Below the pieces are notes generated by a model. The model did no database searches, was not told the DNA's origin, and saw nothing but the letters and a program-made list of their open reading frames with translations. A stretch of DNA of 64,000 bases. It comes from Blasia pusilla (lineage: Eukaryota > Marchantiophyta > Marchantiopsida > Blasiales). Where the stretch lies: the NCBI GenBank assembly GCA_050084515.1, contig CM114271.1:52762001-52826000 (forward strand), in the 5' to 3' direction. The position numbers and the translations under genes are program-made. Shown here one piece after another: positions 1 to 10,900 of the stretch; within the stretch, counting starts at the first letter, position 1; the number at the start of each line of letters is the position of its first letter.

Positions 1-662
1 AAAAATTTCTCAAAGACTCTTGTAAGATTCTAATACTACAGAGCAAGTATTTTTTTTTCTCATGAAAACTTGTGTTATTTTCTCTAACTTCCTCTCGAAT
101 CCTCCTCAATGAACCCCCTTCAAATATTTTACATTGAACAATATTGTTCAAAGCACTCTACACGTCAAAATGGGATACTCCTAATGGATCAATCATGGTT
201 CCCTTTGAACTACAACTTTTTTGAAACTTCCAAAAACATTTATAATTCTACCAAAAAGGTCCTACATATATACCTACTCAAATATGAGAATTGTATTCAA
301 AAAAATAACTATTGTTGTAAATCTATGGATTCAAATAAGGATTCTTCATTCAGATTATCATCATTATCTCATCATTGATATCAACATCAATTACCTTTGA
401 CTTTGGTTTCCTCTTGGCTTCCATAATACAACACTCATTATTTGTCAAGTAGCTCTCTTCTTGGCTATGGGAATTTATTCCGCTCTCTTGTGCTTGTTAA
501 TCAATTTCACAAGGGAGAAAAAAAATTCCTCCTCTTCGAGATTAGTTACCAAAATTAGTTTCCCTGAATATATTTTTGACCCATGGAAATGGATTGATCG
601 AGGAAGACTTGCTTTTATACTTGAATCTTCAACCTCTAGCTTCTAGCTCCTCGCAACTCGTT

Positions 663-710
663 CAAGTCTTCTTTTCATGAATTTCCAAAGATTCATGAAA
701 AGAAGACTTG
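663..710. repeat. Perfect 20-bp inverted repeat with 8-nt loop
   Basis: Arms 663-682 and 691-710 are exact reverse complements, separated by TTCCAAAG. A transcript would fold into a 20-bp hairpin. No flanking element is evident. Confidence 0.9.
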
Positions 711-2116
711 GTTCACAGTGAGACTCTGTAACTTTTTCCATAATATAGTTAATGTCAGTCCTTCTCGTAAGAAAGATCCATGTACCATTTCAAAAAGAAA
801 GGAGAGTTATAGTAAAAGGGATTCTAATCCTTTTGTTAAAACTCCATTCAAATCTTCTACAATTTGATCGGATATAAAATTCCTCCTAACATCACAAGTC
901 CTTCTCTCCCATTCAATCAATTGGAGTGTAATCTTCTTTGTTTTTTTCCACTATTTCTTTTATGCTAATATTTGAGTATTTTTTACAGCACTTGCTTAAC
1001 ATATTGAAGTTCGATCTAGATATGTATTGCATGACTATATCCCTAATTTGTGCCCAAGTCAAAATTCTCCAACATCAACTTTACATTTTTCGTTACTCTG
1101 TTTTCCTTGTCTTTATCAATAGCTAGTCTTCTCTTTGTTCCTTTGCAATCTTATCTAGATCCCGCCCCCCAACCTTCATCAATTCTAGCCTCTAGGGTAA
1201 ATTTAATTTTGGTTGTTCCTTAATGTCATTTTTTTTTCCATATCTTTGACTGAAGCACTGAAAAAAATCTCTCCAATAAGAATCCTTTTAGGTATGATGT
1301 CATTATCACGTATATAAAAGGAGTCCAATAAGCCTATAGGCTTCGTGACAAGTTCACGTGGACTAAAATCTAATTACAATATTTCCCTCTCTGTCTAATA
1401 TACGCCAACGTAGGTTTAATATTTATTATGGAATTCTTTTGGAAGTACATATTAACATTTTCATATGGGCATCTATGCAAACATAAGAGCATATATTTAA
1501 TTTTCATTGATTAAAAGGACACTTAAGACATTCATACATGAGAAAATGATCACTTGTGCCATATTTATATTCTTTTATCTATGTATTCTATCTTTAAAAT
1601 TGGTTATGGAATAATAGTAGTAATAATTATCAATTTTTTCCTTGCAAGGCAATATGACCCATCTTGGAGGAGCTAATCCCACCGTTTAGCCAATAGGGCC
1701 ATGTATAGGGAGCTTTATATGGCACAAAAGGTCGTAGGACATACCTTCATTATCAAACCAGAAATATGAGAAGTGAGACTATGAGCCAATAAACGTATCA
1801 GTACACAGAACGATACATGGATCTCAAAGATAAAATATTGGAACAATCTTTGATGCAAGAGAAACTTGCTAGAGTGTTCTCAAAACAACCACCACGTTAA
1901 TTTTGAGGTTGAAAGAGTTTATCTCTATTACTCTATCAATACGATTGCACATTAGGCCGAGTGTGATTATAATGTTATTTGATAGCTAGTTCATCCAACA
2001 AGCACATAGGATCCTTTAATAGCTACAAGGTTGTAATTGCAAAAAAACGGTCAAGTCCATCCCGAGGACGAACATGGACGGATAAATACAGACATGTTCA
2101 CGGATATAGATTGCAA

Positions 2117-2350
2117 GAGTTCGGGCTCACATTCATCGTTCATGATGGAAGCTAGGGCAAGGGCAAGTGGGTCAATAAAAGGGGAGGAAGTGGGGTGGAG
2201 GGAGGAAGAAACAAGAAAGTATGGAACATAAAAGAAAAATGAGGGGGAATGAGAAACAAGGAGAAGATGGGACAAGTCCTTCCATACAATGGACGTAAAT
2301 CCACCGACATGGCCATGTCCGCGGGCACGGAATTTATCCATATGCAACCT
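2117..2350 (+). repeat. Dispersed repeat, partner at 43,019-43,280
   Basis: A purine-rich stretch (GGGGAGGAAGTGG...GAAGAAAC...) followed by the landmark GACAAGTCC and a GGACATGG/CATGTCCG block recurs in the same order at 43,019-43,280, diverged by substitutions and small indels. No coding potential is recognised. It may be part of an LTR or other non-coding end of an old element. Confidence 0.6.
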
Positions 2351-2459
2351 TAGATGGCTAGGATAAAATTATGGCCTCTTATCCTATGGGGCCGAGATCA
2401 AATCATTGACATCCAATTAATACTCCCAACATTTACTAGCTTGCTCATGGGAAGAAGGA

Positions 2460-2497
2460 ATATCAAATGATGGCACTAACTAGCCACCATTTGATAT
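2460..2497. repeat. 15-bp foldback (14 of 15 paired), 8-nt loop
   Basis: Arms 2460-2474 and 2483-2497 are reverse complements apart from one position; the loop is ACTAACTA. Confidence 0.8.
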
Positions 2498-4927
2498 ATA
2501 AGTGGGCGTGGGTGTAAATACATAGTACATATGAATATTATGATCATTTCTATAGACATACACATTGTTAAAGACTTTGTAAAAGGTATTCTCCACATCC
2601 ACACTTATTTTCTCTTATTTCTCGTATCATAATTTATCTTGTTTTGCATTTTTCTTGCTCATATTTTGCAACTCCTCCAACCCCCCACATCCTCCCAAGT
2701 CCCATCCCATGCGTATTCCCAAAAACCAAAAAATGGGGAATTATTTTTTCAAAATCCCATTTTTGAGTTTTACAACGCTTTAACAATTGTAAGCTATCAC
2801 CAAAGTATGGATGTCCAAAAATGGGCACTAAAAATTACTTAATTAATAGAAAGTTTTCCGTTGTGCATGATTTTCCAATCATTGTCTTTAAGCTCTTAAT
2901 ATTCACACATGTATGGCTACTTTTAGTTGTCATGTCACGGTCTTCTGACTCAAAAGAATTATAAGAAGAATCAAGTGCCTTCCATGGTAGTGGCTATGGC
3001 ATAAAGGAATTTTTTTTCTAGAGTCACATATTATTCTATATTTTTTTTAAATGACTAGCGGTATGATTTAAGGGATCTTGATTAACTCCACAAATAATTT
3101 AAATTGTCTGAATGTAAAATATTCTGGATTTCATTCATAAAGAAGAAAACATTTGACTCCTATTAATAGAAATATGAACGAAGGATGCACTTTCGTGAGG
3201 AGAAATATAAAATGCCATTATTCTAGATGTAATTGTTTGTTGCCATAGTTTGAGTATTTATGCTACATCCAATCACTTTCAACCTTACATTTTTCAACTT
3301 TATGTACAAAAATATTAACCATAGCACCAATCTAAAATCTTGTGGCCCACATAAAAATAGAATTAAGAGGTAAAGTTTAGGATAACATATTACACTTATG
3401 CTAAGACTACTTAGTTATCTTGCTTTGGAATGAAGTTGATAGCATGAAAAATGGTCAATCATGATGTCGTTGTGAGGAAACAATATATTCAACCTTATAA
3501 GAAAATGGTTCCAAGGAAATCACAAAAAATTCTCTAGAATTTGGATAAAATTTCTAGAAGAAATTGGCCATAATTTGGATTCTCATTTATATTCTTGGTG
3601 CCCAAACACACTTCCTCTTAAAATTATATGGTTTTGCTAGAAAGTGAAGGGCCATAAAAAAAAATACACTAATCATATTTTCTAGTACAATTGGGGTAAT
3701 TTGGTGCAAAATATGCTTGCAACATCCGAGTAGTGAAGCTATGACAAATCACTCTTTCAAAAAATGGGAGTTTATTTTATATTATATCAGAATTTTTGTT
3801 AGCATTTTCTCCTATTTTTCTCTGAAACTCATAGTTAAACTTTTAAAATTCCATGGAGTTTCTCTAAATATAACGTAAATTGCAAAAAAGAATTTGTATT
3901 GTTGGTGTTTGAAGGATTTCCATCTCATTGAAGAACTCGTGTACTACCCATAAGCATAGATATCCAAAACTTTCTTGAAAATGGGAGAAACATATTGGAT
4001 GAAAATTTAATTTTAAATAAAGTTCATAAGAAGTGGAAAGACATTTATAAAAATTCCAAGAGTGATCCAAAATTTCAAGAAATAAAAATTGAGGGAGTGT
4101 GATAAGTTATAGAAAATATTGGATGAAAGCACAATCAAAACATTTCTATCCTAATCTCATCATCAACAAAAATCATTGATTCCATAAGAAATCAATATCT
4201 TATGTGAAAAGAATTAAGATAGAAAACTCTCTAAGACTTTGTAATTAATTATGAAAATTGTAAAACAAAAACAACTTCTAAACTTGAAGTGGAGGGGATT
4301 TTTTCTTCTTTAAAAAATAAGGACATTGAGATATATGGTTGGGACATTTATTAAGATAAGACTTACACACTTTTTGAATTAAAGAATATGGAGGGTACCA
4401 CATATTGTTCTTCGATAAAGAAAGCTTCTGTTTTCTACATCAAGGAAGTGGAAGTGGGGGATTTTCCAAATGATAAAAAGGTAGAGGTATGAACAAGTTA
4501 GGGAATTATTCATGTCAAATCATATGGTTTCTTTGTTCACACCCTTTTTGATAAAAAAAAAACACTTGTCCAATTTTCCGTAGTATGTATATTTTTTGGG
4601 GCAAGTGTAAATAAATAGCTAGAAGAAAGAATCCTCAACATTTGAATGCTATGACCATTTTACATGTAAGAGTGCTATTAAATGGGGGTTTAAGAATGAA
4701 TAGCAAAATGATATTTTTTATTTTGTCTTCCAAAGAAATAAGCAGGTAAGGATCGAATGAATTGATTTTAATTGAATAAGACAATATATACATATTATTT
4801 CTTAAGAAGGGGATTAAGAGAGTGAGCAAATTTTATTTTATTTTTGCAAATAAGGAAGGTGAAAGGGGTGGAATTTTTCTTCTACATCAGTTTGCTAAAA
4901 GGAGGCGAGAATGGGGATTGGAGGATT

Positions 4928-5080
4928 TGTGGAAAACTGCTAAACACACACACACACCTCGATAGAGAACGTAATATGCAATGAGAGAATGAGTGGAGTT
5001 TGGTCCTCTTCTCAATTATATAGGGTTTGTACAAGCAATCCTAACCCTAACCTTAACCATAGTCTCGAATTAGACTAACT
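4928..5080 (-). repeat. Truncated 3' LTR of a Ty1/copia element
   Basis: This segment matches 6,058-6,235 nearly base for base: TGTGGAAA, a (CA)n run, AGAGAACG, GCAATGAGAGAATG, the TCAATTATATAGGG block and CTAACCCTAACCTTAACC. It lacks the U3-most part of the other copy and runs straight into gag coding sequence at about 5,082. The element's pol region and the start of this LTR are therefore deleted. Confidence 0.75.
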
Positions 5081-5081
5081 T

Positions 5082-5541
5082 GAAGAGTGAAGAAAATCAT
5101 ACCATCATCTTCTAATAGCACTTCAATGCTATTCAACTGATCAACAATATGTTTGATACTCAAAATATAATCATTCATGCTCTATGATCCTTTCCTCATT
5201 TTGTTCAATTGTTGTTTCAATTGAAGCTTTCTAGCCTTTGTAGATGTCTGGAACAGCTTTTCCAATGCATCCAAGGGCTCCTTCCAAATATCAACATCTT
5301 GAATGTGACCTATCATTGGCGAACTGATCTTAATTGAAATGTAGTGGATTACTTGCCTTGCGCGTTTGTTCCAGGCGCGAATATTCAAGTATGTTGAGTC
5401 ACCTTGTGGCTTGGCCTCATCACTTGTGACAAGCTCCCATAGTTCTTGATCCATGAGAAAAATTTTCATGCGAAACTTCTAGACATTGTAATTCTGCTTA
5501 TCTAGCTTCTCGCCTGTGATTGCTGCTAAGGAATACTCCAT
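5082..5541 (-). pseudogene. Ty1/copia gag polyprotein fragment
   Basis: Read on the minus strand from a Met at 5,541, the frame shows the N-terminal copia-gag signature: EKLDKQNYNV, then KFRMKIFLMDQELWELV, an AW(N)-type segment, a central helix and LKQQLNKMRKGS. After one stop it continues as MNDYILSIKHIVDQLNSIEV. This is the retrotransposon gag region of Ty1/copia elements (UBN2-like), which forms the virus-like particle. Two stops break it: the Trp normally found in the NVWKF position is TAG near 5,480, and another lies near 5,182. The zinc knuckle, protease, integrase and RT are absent because the frame runs into the 3' LTR. It is a dead deletion derivative. Confidence 0.8.
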
Positions 5542-6045
5542 GACGAATGATTTCACTCATAAAAACATAATTTCAGGCTTTCTACTACTCCAATTGAAGC
5601 ATAGACCACTCCAACGCAGAAATCGACCTGAAATTTTCCAAAATTGATCAATTGTATGAAAGAAATAGTCGAAATTCGCTTGTAGAGAGCAAACTGCACA
5701 ACTTTTCTTCACTAATTGCATTTTCCTACACTGAAATTGCTATTGCAAGAGCTTAGAATGTCATAATCGAGCGATTTTGGATGCATTGGAAAGCTCTTGA
5801 CAAGCTCTACAAGACGGCTAGAACCAGCCCTTGGCATCATTCTAGCCGATGCGGACTCAGATCGCTAAATCGACGGGGAAAGCCTTCAAAAATGCCTCCA
5901 AAGTTTTATCACCGTCAAAGCTTGACCTTAAATCTGCACCCACTGAGCTTTGAATAAAAATTCCTTATATCGAACTGAAATTGTGCCTTCTCTTGCCTCA
6001 CTTCTCTCCTCAAACACCAAGAATTTCAAGTGATGTTCTCCTATC
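5542..6045 (-). other. Untranslated leader of the copia derivative
   Basis: Non-coding sequence between the primer-binding site and the gag start; no other feature seen. Confidence 0.5.
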
Positions 6046-6057
6046 GCTCTGATACCA
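6046..6057 (-). promoter_or_regulatory. Primer-binding site, initiator tRNA-Met type
   Basis: The plus strand reads GCTCTGATACCA, the exact reverse complement of TGGTATCAGAGC, the usual plant copia primer site. It abuts the LTR end at 6,058 (TG on plus, CA on minus), which fixes both orientation and LTR edge. Confidence 0.92.
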
Positions 6058-6330
6058 TGTGGAAATTTTCTAAACAAGCATAACTGGTGGAAAACGGTTC
6101 TCACACACACACACACCACCATGGAGAACGAAATTTGCAATGAGAGAATGGGTGGAGGTTGGTCCCCTTCTCAATTATATAGGGTATGTACAAGCAATCC
6201 TAACCCTAACCTTAACCATATTCTCAAGTTAGACTAATTGTGATTAACTAACCCAAGTTAAGATAATCGCGCTTAACTAACTAGCCAAGATTAAGCTTCC
6301 CTACTTTGTGTGAGTACCAAATGTAGCAGT
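6058..6330 (-). repeat. 5' LTR of the Ty1/copia derivative
   Basis: It begins next to the primer-binding site and shares about 150 bp with the truncated copy at 4,928-5,080. The upper boundary is approximate: I could not find a matching target duplication. Confidence 0.65.
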
Positions 6331-6434
6331 TCTGGTATCTCATGAGCTTGATTGTAACTCAATCTTTGATAGGGTTTCCATACGGAAAAAGAGACACACA
6401 TATACAAGATGGGAAAAGATGGAAATTTTACAAC

Positions 6435-6667
6435 GATGGAGGATTTTTACTATTAAAATTTTTAGAAATGAAAAACATCCCAATCTTCTTTCTTTGGCAT
6501 GTTCAAGTAAGGGTCTCCGGCCCTAGGGTATCGAAAAACACATGGAGGGAACCCATTGGGCATGTTTGTATTTGTAACCTTGGGCATGTTTGTGTTTGCA
6601 ACCTTGTATAGAAAGCACGTGAACATGCCAAAGATAGAATATTGGGATTTTTTTCAATCCTCCATTG
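6435..6667. repeat. Foldback element with about 28-bp inverted arms
   Basis: Arms 6,478-6,505 and 6,620-6,647 are reverse complements at 26 of 28 positions. A second, outer pair (TGGAGGATT near 6,438 and AATCCTCCA near 6,656) extends the symmetry. Between the arms lies a 24-bp tandem duplication (TTGGGCATGTTTGT... at about 6,557 and 6,581). This resembles a MITE-like foldback, but no TA or other target duplication was confirmed. Confidence 0.6.
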
Positions 6668-7429
6668 CACGAGCATGTTTACTAGTCTCAAGAATTTGAG
6701 AGTATTGGTCATATGACTCTCCGTATAAAAACACCAAAGTATGGTAAAAAAAACTAATCTTCACACAAAGAGGTACATAAAAAAATATGGTATGCCATAT
6801 AATTCTCAAAAATATATGGAGAATGATTGGTATGGTTTATCCCCCTTTTTTTAATTAAAAATACTAAAAAATTTTTTTAATTCTATCTCGTGGGGAGGTA
6901 ATGGTAATATACTTCAACGTTTGGACATAAAAACTTGGGCAAAACTCGAATACAAAAATTTCCAAAAACTAGGCTTTTTAAAAAAATTCAAACATTAGTG
7001 TATGCAGAGGTGCTAGATGGTCTTTATTCTCCAAGATGTCGATGGAATTTGGGAACTATTGAAGATTGAGTTTATGGTCAAGTTCATCGCCAAGTCCTCC
7101 AACACATGAATTATTGCATTTGGTAGGCACAAGAAGTACGAAAATTTAATTAAAGTTAGTTAAAAACAATAAATGTAATTAGAGACTAAGGTTAGGATTA
7201 GAGTGACTACTATATAGGTTAAGATATATATATATATAGTTGAAAATTTAGAAAAGCTTATTCCTATCAAGTTTTCAAGATCATTAACATCTTTCCGACC
7301 CATCTAAAAATTTCACAATTTTGACACTCTTTGCTCTCTTAGTGGAAATTTTAGTATCGAAAAGTGTTTTTAGTGAAAAAATAGTGTAGTTTGCACTTTA
7401 CATGCCAATTTTGACGAGATTCTTCATGA
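6668..7429. other. AT-rich spacer, nothing recognised
   Basis: No coding frame or repeat match found apart from a short (TA)n run near 7,229. Confidence 0.5.
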
Positions 7430-7893
7430 GATGTGAGAAAACAAAAAGTGACAAAATCACTGAAATATTTTACAAAACTTGGAGATACAAAGTGGCCTAG
7501 TCCGTCCGTGCGCTCACAGAAGAGCTTCGATGGAATCTAAACATGGAGATAACTTCGACATACGAGAATTCGCTACCGCTACGGCTCTTGACTATTTCAC
7601 TACTCCGGAAACTAGGGTTTTGCACCTATTAATAGAAAAAATTATATCGTGCCGTCTTGGCATACCAAGGGCTGCACCCCCAGACCCCCGCGATGCATCA
7701 GGGTGCCTCCCACCCTGATGCAATATAGGGTTAGATAGTCCTAGTAACGCTACTCCATAGACCACCTACGTCATATTGTTATGACTCCTTCAATTTCTAA
7801 GTCAGAACCATCAATCTAGGCTTCTCCTCATACAAGGGGGGCGATCAGATTAATGGTGCTTAGAGAAGTGGATGTTGAGAATCCAACATGAGA
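7430..7893 (+). repeat. R485 dispersed repeat, inverted partner at 62,914-63,398
   Basis: The block from GTGAGAAAACA...AAAATCACTGAAAT through GGAGATACAAAGT, ACCAAGGGCTGCACCCCCAGACCCCCG and CTCATACAAGG to GAGAATCCAA is found as its reverse complement at 62,914-63,398. At that second site the copy clearly interrupts an LTR, so it is an inserted element of about 485 bp. It encodes nothing recognisable. Confidence 0.8.
7694..7722. repeat. Perfect 12-bp hairpin inside R485
   Basis: TGCATCAGGGTG (7,694-7,705), loop CCTCC, CACCCTGATGCA (7,711-7,722). The partner copy has lost one arm. Confidence 0.85.
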
Positions 7894-8785
7894 TTGGTCT
7901 TTCTTGGGCCATTTCAACAAAAAGAGAATGAGCTCCCAATCTTTCTCTCCTTGTCTTCCTAAGCCCTCTCCTCGATAGCATGTACACTCAAGTCAGCTCC
8001 TTAACCCTAAACATGGAATTGTGGGTTAAATATTACTTTGAACATAAAGAATGAAAACTCTCAAAATATGCCCTTGGTTGCCATAGTAAGTTTATAAAAT
8101 AGGCTATAAATAAGCCCAAATCAAGGGAGGAACTACAATTAGAGGTTTCCTCACTCCTAAGCAAGTAAACCTCAACCTACTGGGCTCGATTTTCAATCTG
8201 GCCCAAAGCATCGGGCAAAGTCTTTCTATTCCCCTACAAAAGGCATAACAATTTTTTGTGTATCCACATACATCCTTCCCACTAATCAAACACAAAAAAA
8301 TACTAGACTCACACATTCAACCATGTTGTCCAAACATATAGGAAAATAGCTACCAAAATTTCTTCAATCACCCTCCTAGTCATGGGTTAGATCCCACTAC
8401 CTACAAATACCCATATGTTTTGTACCTACTTGTGAAATACACCTCTATGATGTTGAGAGAAAGTAGGTTAAGTACTCATATGGCTTCATCGTCAATTTCC
8501 TTATTATCACCTTCATTCGTGCAAGTCTAAGTGTTTGGCTACCTATCCTATGTGCATTAAGGGCACATCCATCATCTCTAGAGAACTCTCCCACAAGGTG
8601 GTGTCAAAATATATCATGTTCTACCCTCTCAAAAACCCATCACATACTAGCATTGTGTGGATCTCTAGCAAATCCACACAACATGCACCACAAGTACATA
8701 GGTACTTAAGCCACTACAAAAAGTGTGCCACTTGGAAATCATATTCTTGCAACAAAAAAGCCCACTTGGCATAACGTACCCTAAT
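7894..8785 (-). pseudogene. Decayed 3' end of a DNMT/PHD-family Ty3 element
   Basis: Collinear with the intact copies: LTR body (CAACAAAAAGAGAATGAGCTC... near 7,915), the pre-LTR segment (CCAACATGTT/CCAAACA... near 8,320), the PHD-finger region (GGGCACATCCATCATC... near 8,560) and the RNase H-distal motif TTGGAAATCATATTCTTGCAACAAAAAAGCCCA near 8,730. Substitutions and indels leave no long frame. Integrase is almost entirely deleted between the PHD-like and RNase H-like parts. It is an old copy, recognisable only by comparison with 45.9-51 kb. Confidence 0.6.
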
Positions 8786-10900
8786 ATTATGCTCAGAATA
8801 TGCTCTTATTGTATTCACTTGGGATGTCAATGTACTTGCTCTCCTCTAGCTATTTGTGTCTACATGAAGACTCCTGATGGTCTAGGAGATATTCGATCGA
8901 AACCTATGATTGGAGTCTTCGTTGTTCCGGATAAAATGTTGAAGGATTTGGGAAGCCTAGTTTGCCCACCCAAATTTTCCTCACTACAAGTCTTATTCCA
9001 TAGTTATTCCTCTACATCACGAAAGCTAGTGAGTGCTAACTTTGGTATAATTTCAACATGAAATTTGATTAGTAGTGCTAAATCTTATATTGATTTGATA
9101 TCAAATCATTTTTATACTCATTTTTATATCTGTAAAATTTCAATATCAATAATAATCTAATATACACACAAAATTATAACAAAAAATTAAACATATAAAT
9201 ATCCTCATAAATATGTGAAACACATAGGTCCATTATGATTGATATTAAAATGACACGTTTCCATGTTTTTGTGATGTAGCCATAATGGTAATTGCCTCTA
9301 TCTATGCATCCACACACTTATATAGGATCCTTTTGATCTCTCTAAGTGCTATGGGACATATATGCCAGTAATTTGGCATGAGGATGACTAATGCCATCAC
9401 TACAATCTATCCCTATAAAAGTGTAATTGCTCTATATGGGCAATCATCCCAACATCATAACTAGGGTTTCATTCCATATGTTCAAGTGGTTAACCTCAAT
9501 CCACCTCTTTCTGAGTAATACCCATCACTACATCCTCTTTCACGACTACCTACGCCTTTGCATTAAGCTTCCCCTCGTGCTCCAACTTTCTCAGGAACTC
9601 TCTCTTGATTTACATTGTGATTCAAGATGGAGCATCTCTCTCAGGTAGGACCAAATTCTGGATGTGGTCACACTAGAATACTCCTAAATAAGGACCTTTA
9701 TGCCTTGTACCTTACATCCACTCTCATAAATATCATGGAAAATCTCTCTTGAAATATGGACCTTTACACAACCAATTTGTGGACCTTGACTATTGCTAAC
9801 TTATGTTGCTCGCACTGATCTCATGTGCATTGGCTCCCTTTAGCCTGTGTGTCCTCTAGATGGCATAACCCTCTCTTTAGGTGCATATTGTTGCACTTGT
9901 GGCAAGACTTGTGGTATAGTTTCCCTTTATGTTGTTTCTCTTGCTTGATTGAAGGCCAACACGTTCTCCTTCGCCATGTTACAATCTTTGGGATCAACCG
10001 TAGAGAAAATCTCCCTTAATATGGGGGTTTTTGGAAGCTAGGGTATCACATCTCTGACCCTTCCCCATGAGTCGCAATCCAACATCATGTACCATATCTA
10101 GATCTCCTAAGTTATTAGCACTCTCTGTATAATGTTAAGCAAAGCTCTTCAAGAGGTAGATCTCACCAAGACTCTTTTCTTGCTTCAATGGAAGTCATGG
10201 CTACCACACTGCTTGGTCTATTCACCATGATAGTCCCTATGTAACTCATTTGACCAAGCAGCCTTTTTCATGGTACTATGAGGATGAGATAGAGCCCCAA
10301 CATATCCATCTATTTAGCCTCTCATAGAACAAGCTAACCATACCGCGACATGTGAGCATGCATAAAAAACTCAACTCAACGTACTGCCATGCCGGTTGTG
10401 TGGAACCTAAGATGAATGGGCCAAGCATGTCTCTATGACACTTGAGTTGGAATGAGACAATGGGGCATTTAAAATATTCGGGATTTTTCTAAGCTAAGAC
10501 TTGGGGCCAGAAATAGAAGTGGTTTTTCACCAATAAACTGTTCTTCGTTGAAATAAATTTGTAAATCATCATTTTTAATCAAAATTTTAAAATTTATTAT
10601 ATCTTAAATGTTAAGATTGACCATATGAGTTGAATCATTGTAAATTGAACTACCACAATTTTTATAATTTAATTTTAAAAAATAAACTGATTATTTCCAT
10701 AAATTAATTGCACATTTTTGTTAATAATTTGAAGTACTTCGGGAAAAATAAGAGTAATTTTTATATTCACAGAATTCGTCCGTCTCCCCGTTCTTCACCT
10801 AAATTTTCCTGGTTAAAATATTATAAATAAAGATATTTTAATATTAGTGTTATCCACGTTATATCAGATCCCAGTAAAATATTTAATCGGGACAAGATTT
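8786..10900. other. AT-rich decayed DNA without recognised genes
   Basis: Open frames are short and carry no domain I can name. Possibly the remainder of the decayed element to its left, but homology to the intact copies could not be followed past about 8,785. Confidence 0.5.

Larger units (their letters stand above)
1..4927. other. AT-rich intergenic DNA without a recognisable gene
   Basis: I see no ORF with a recognisable domain on either strand; the longest open frames are under 100 codons and have AT-biased, low-complexity composition. The stretch holds two foldbacks and one dispersed repeat, listed separately. The rest is probably decayed transposon DNA, but I could not match it to an element elsewhere in the window. 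Confidence 0.6.

Noticed and set aside
5038-5062. CTAACCCTAACCTTAACC, also near 6,199, as interstitial telomere repeats
   Set aside because: Only two or three degenerate units, at identical positions in both copia LTRs; they belong to the LTR.
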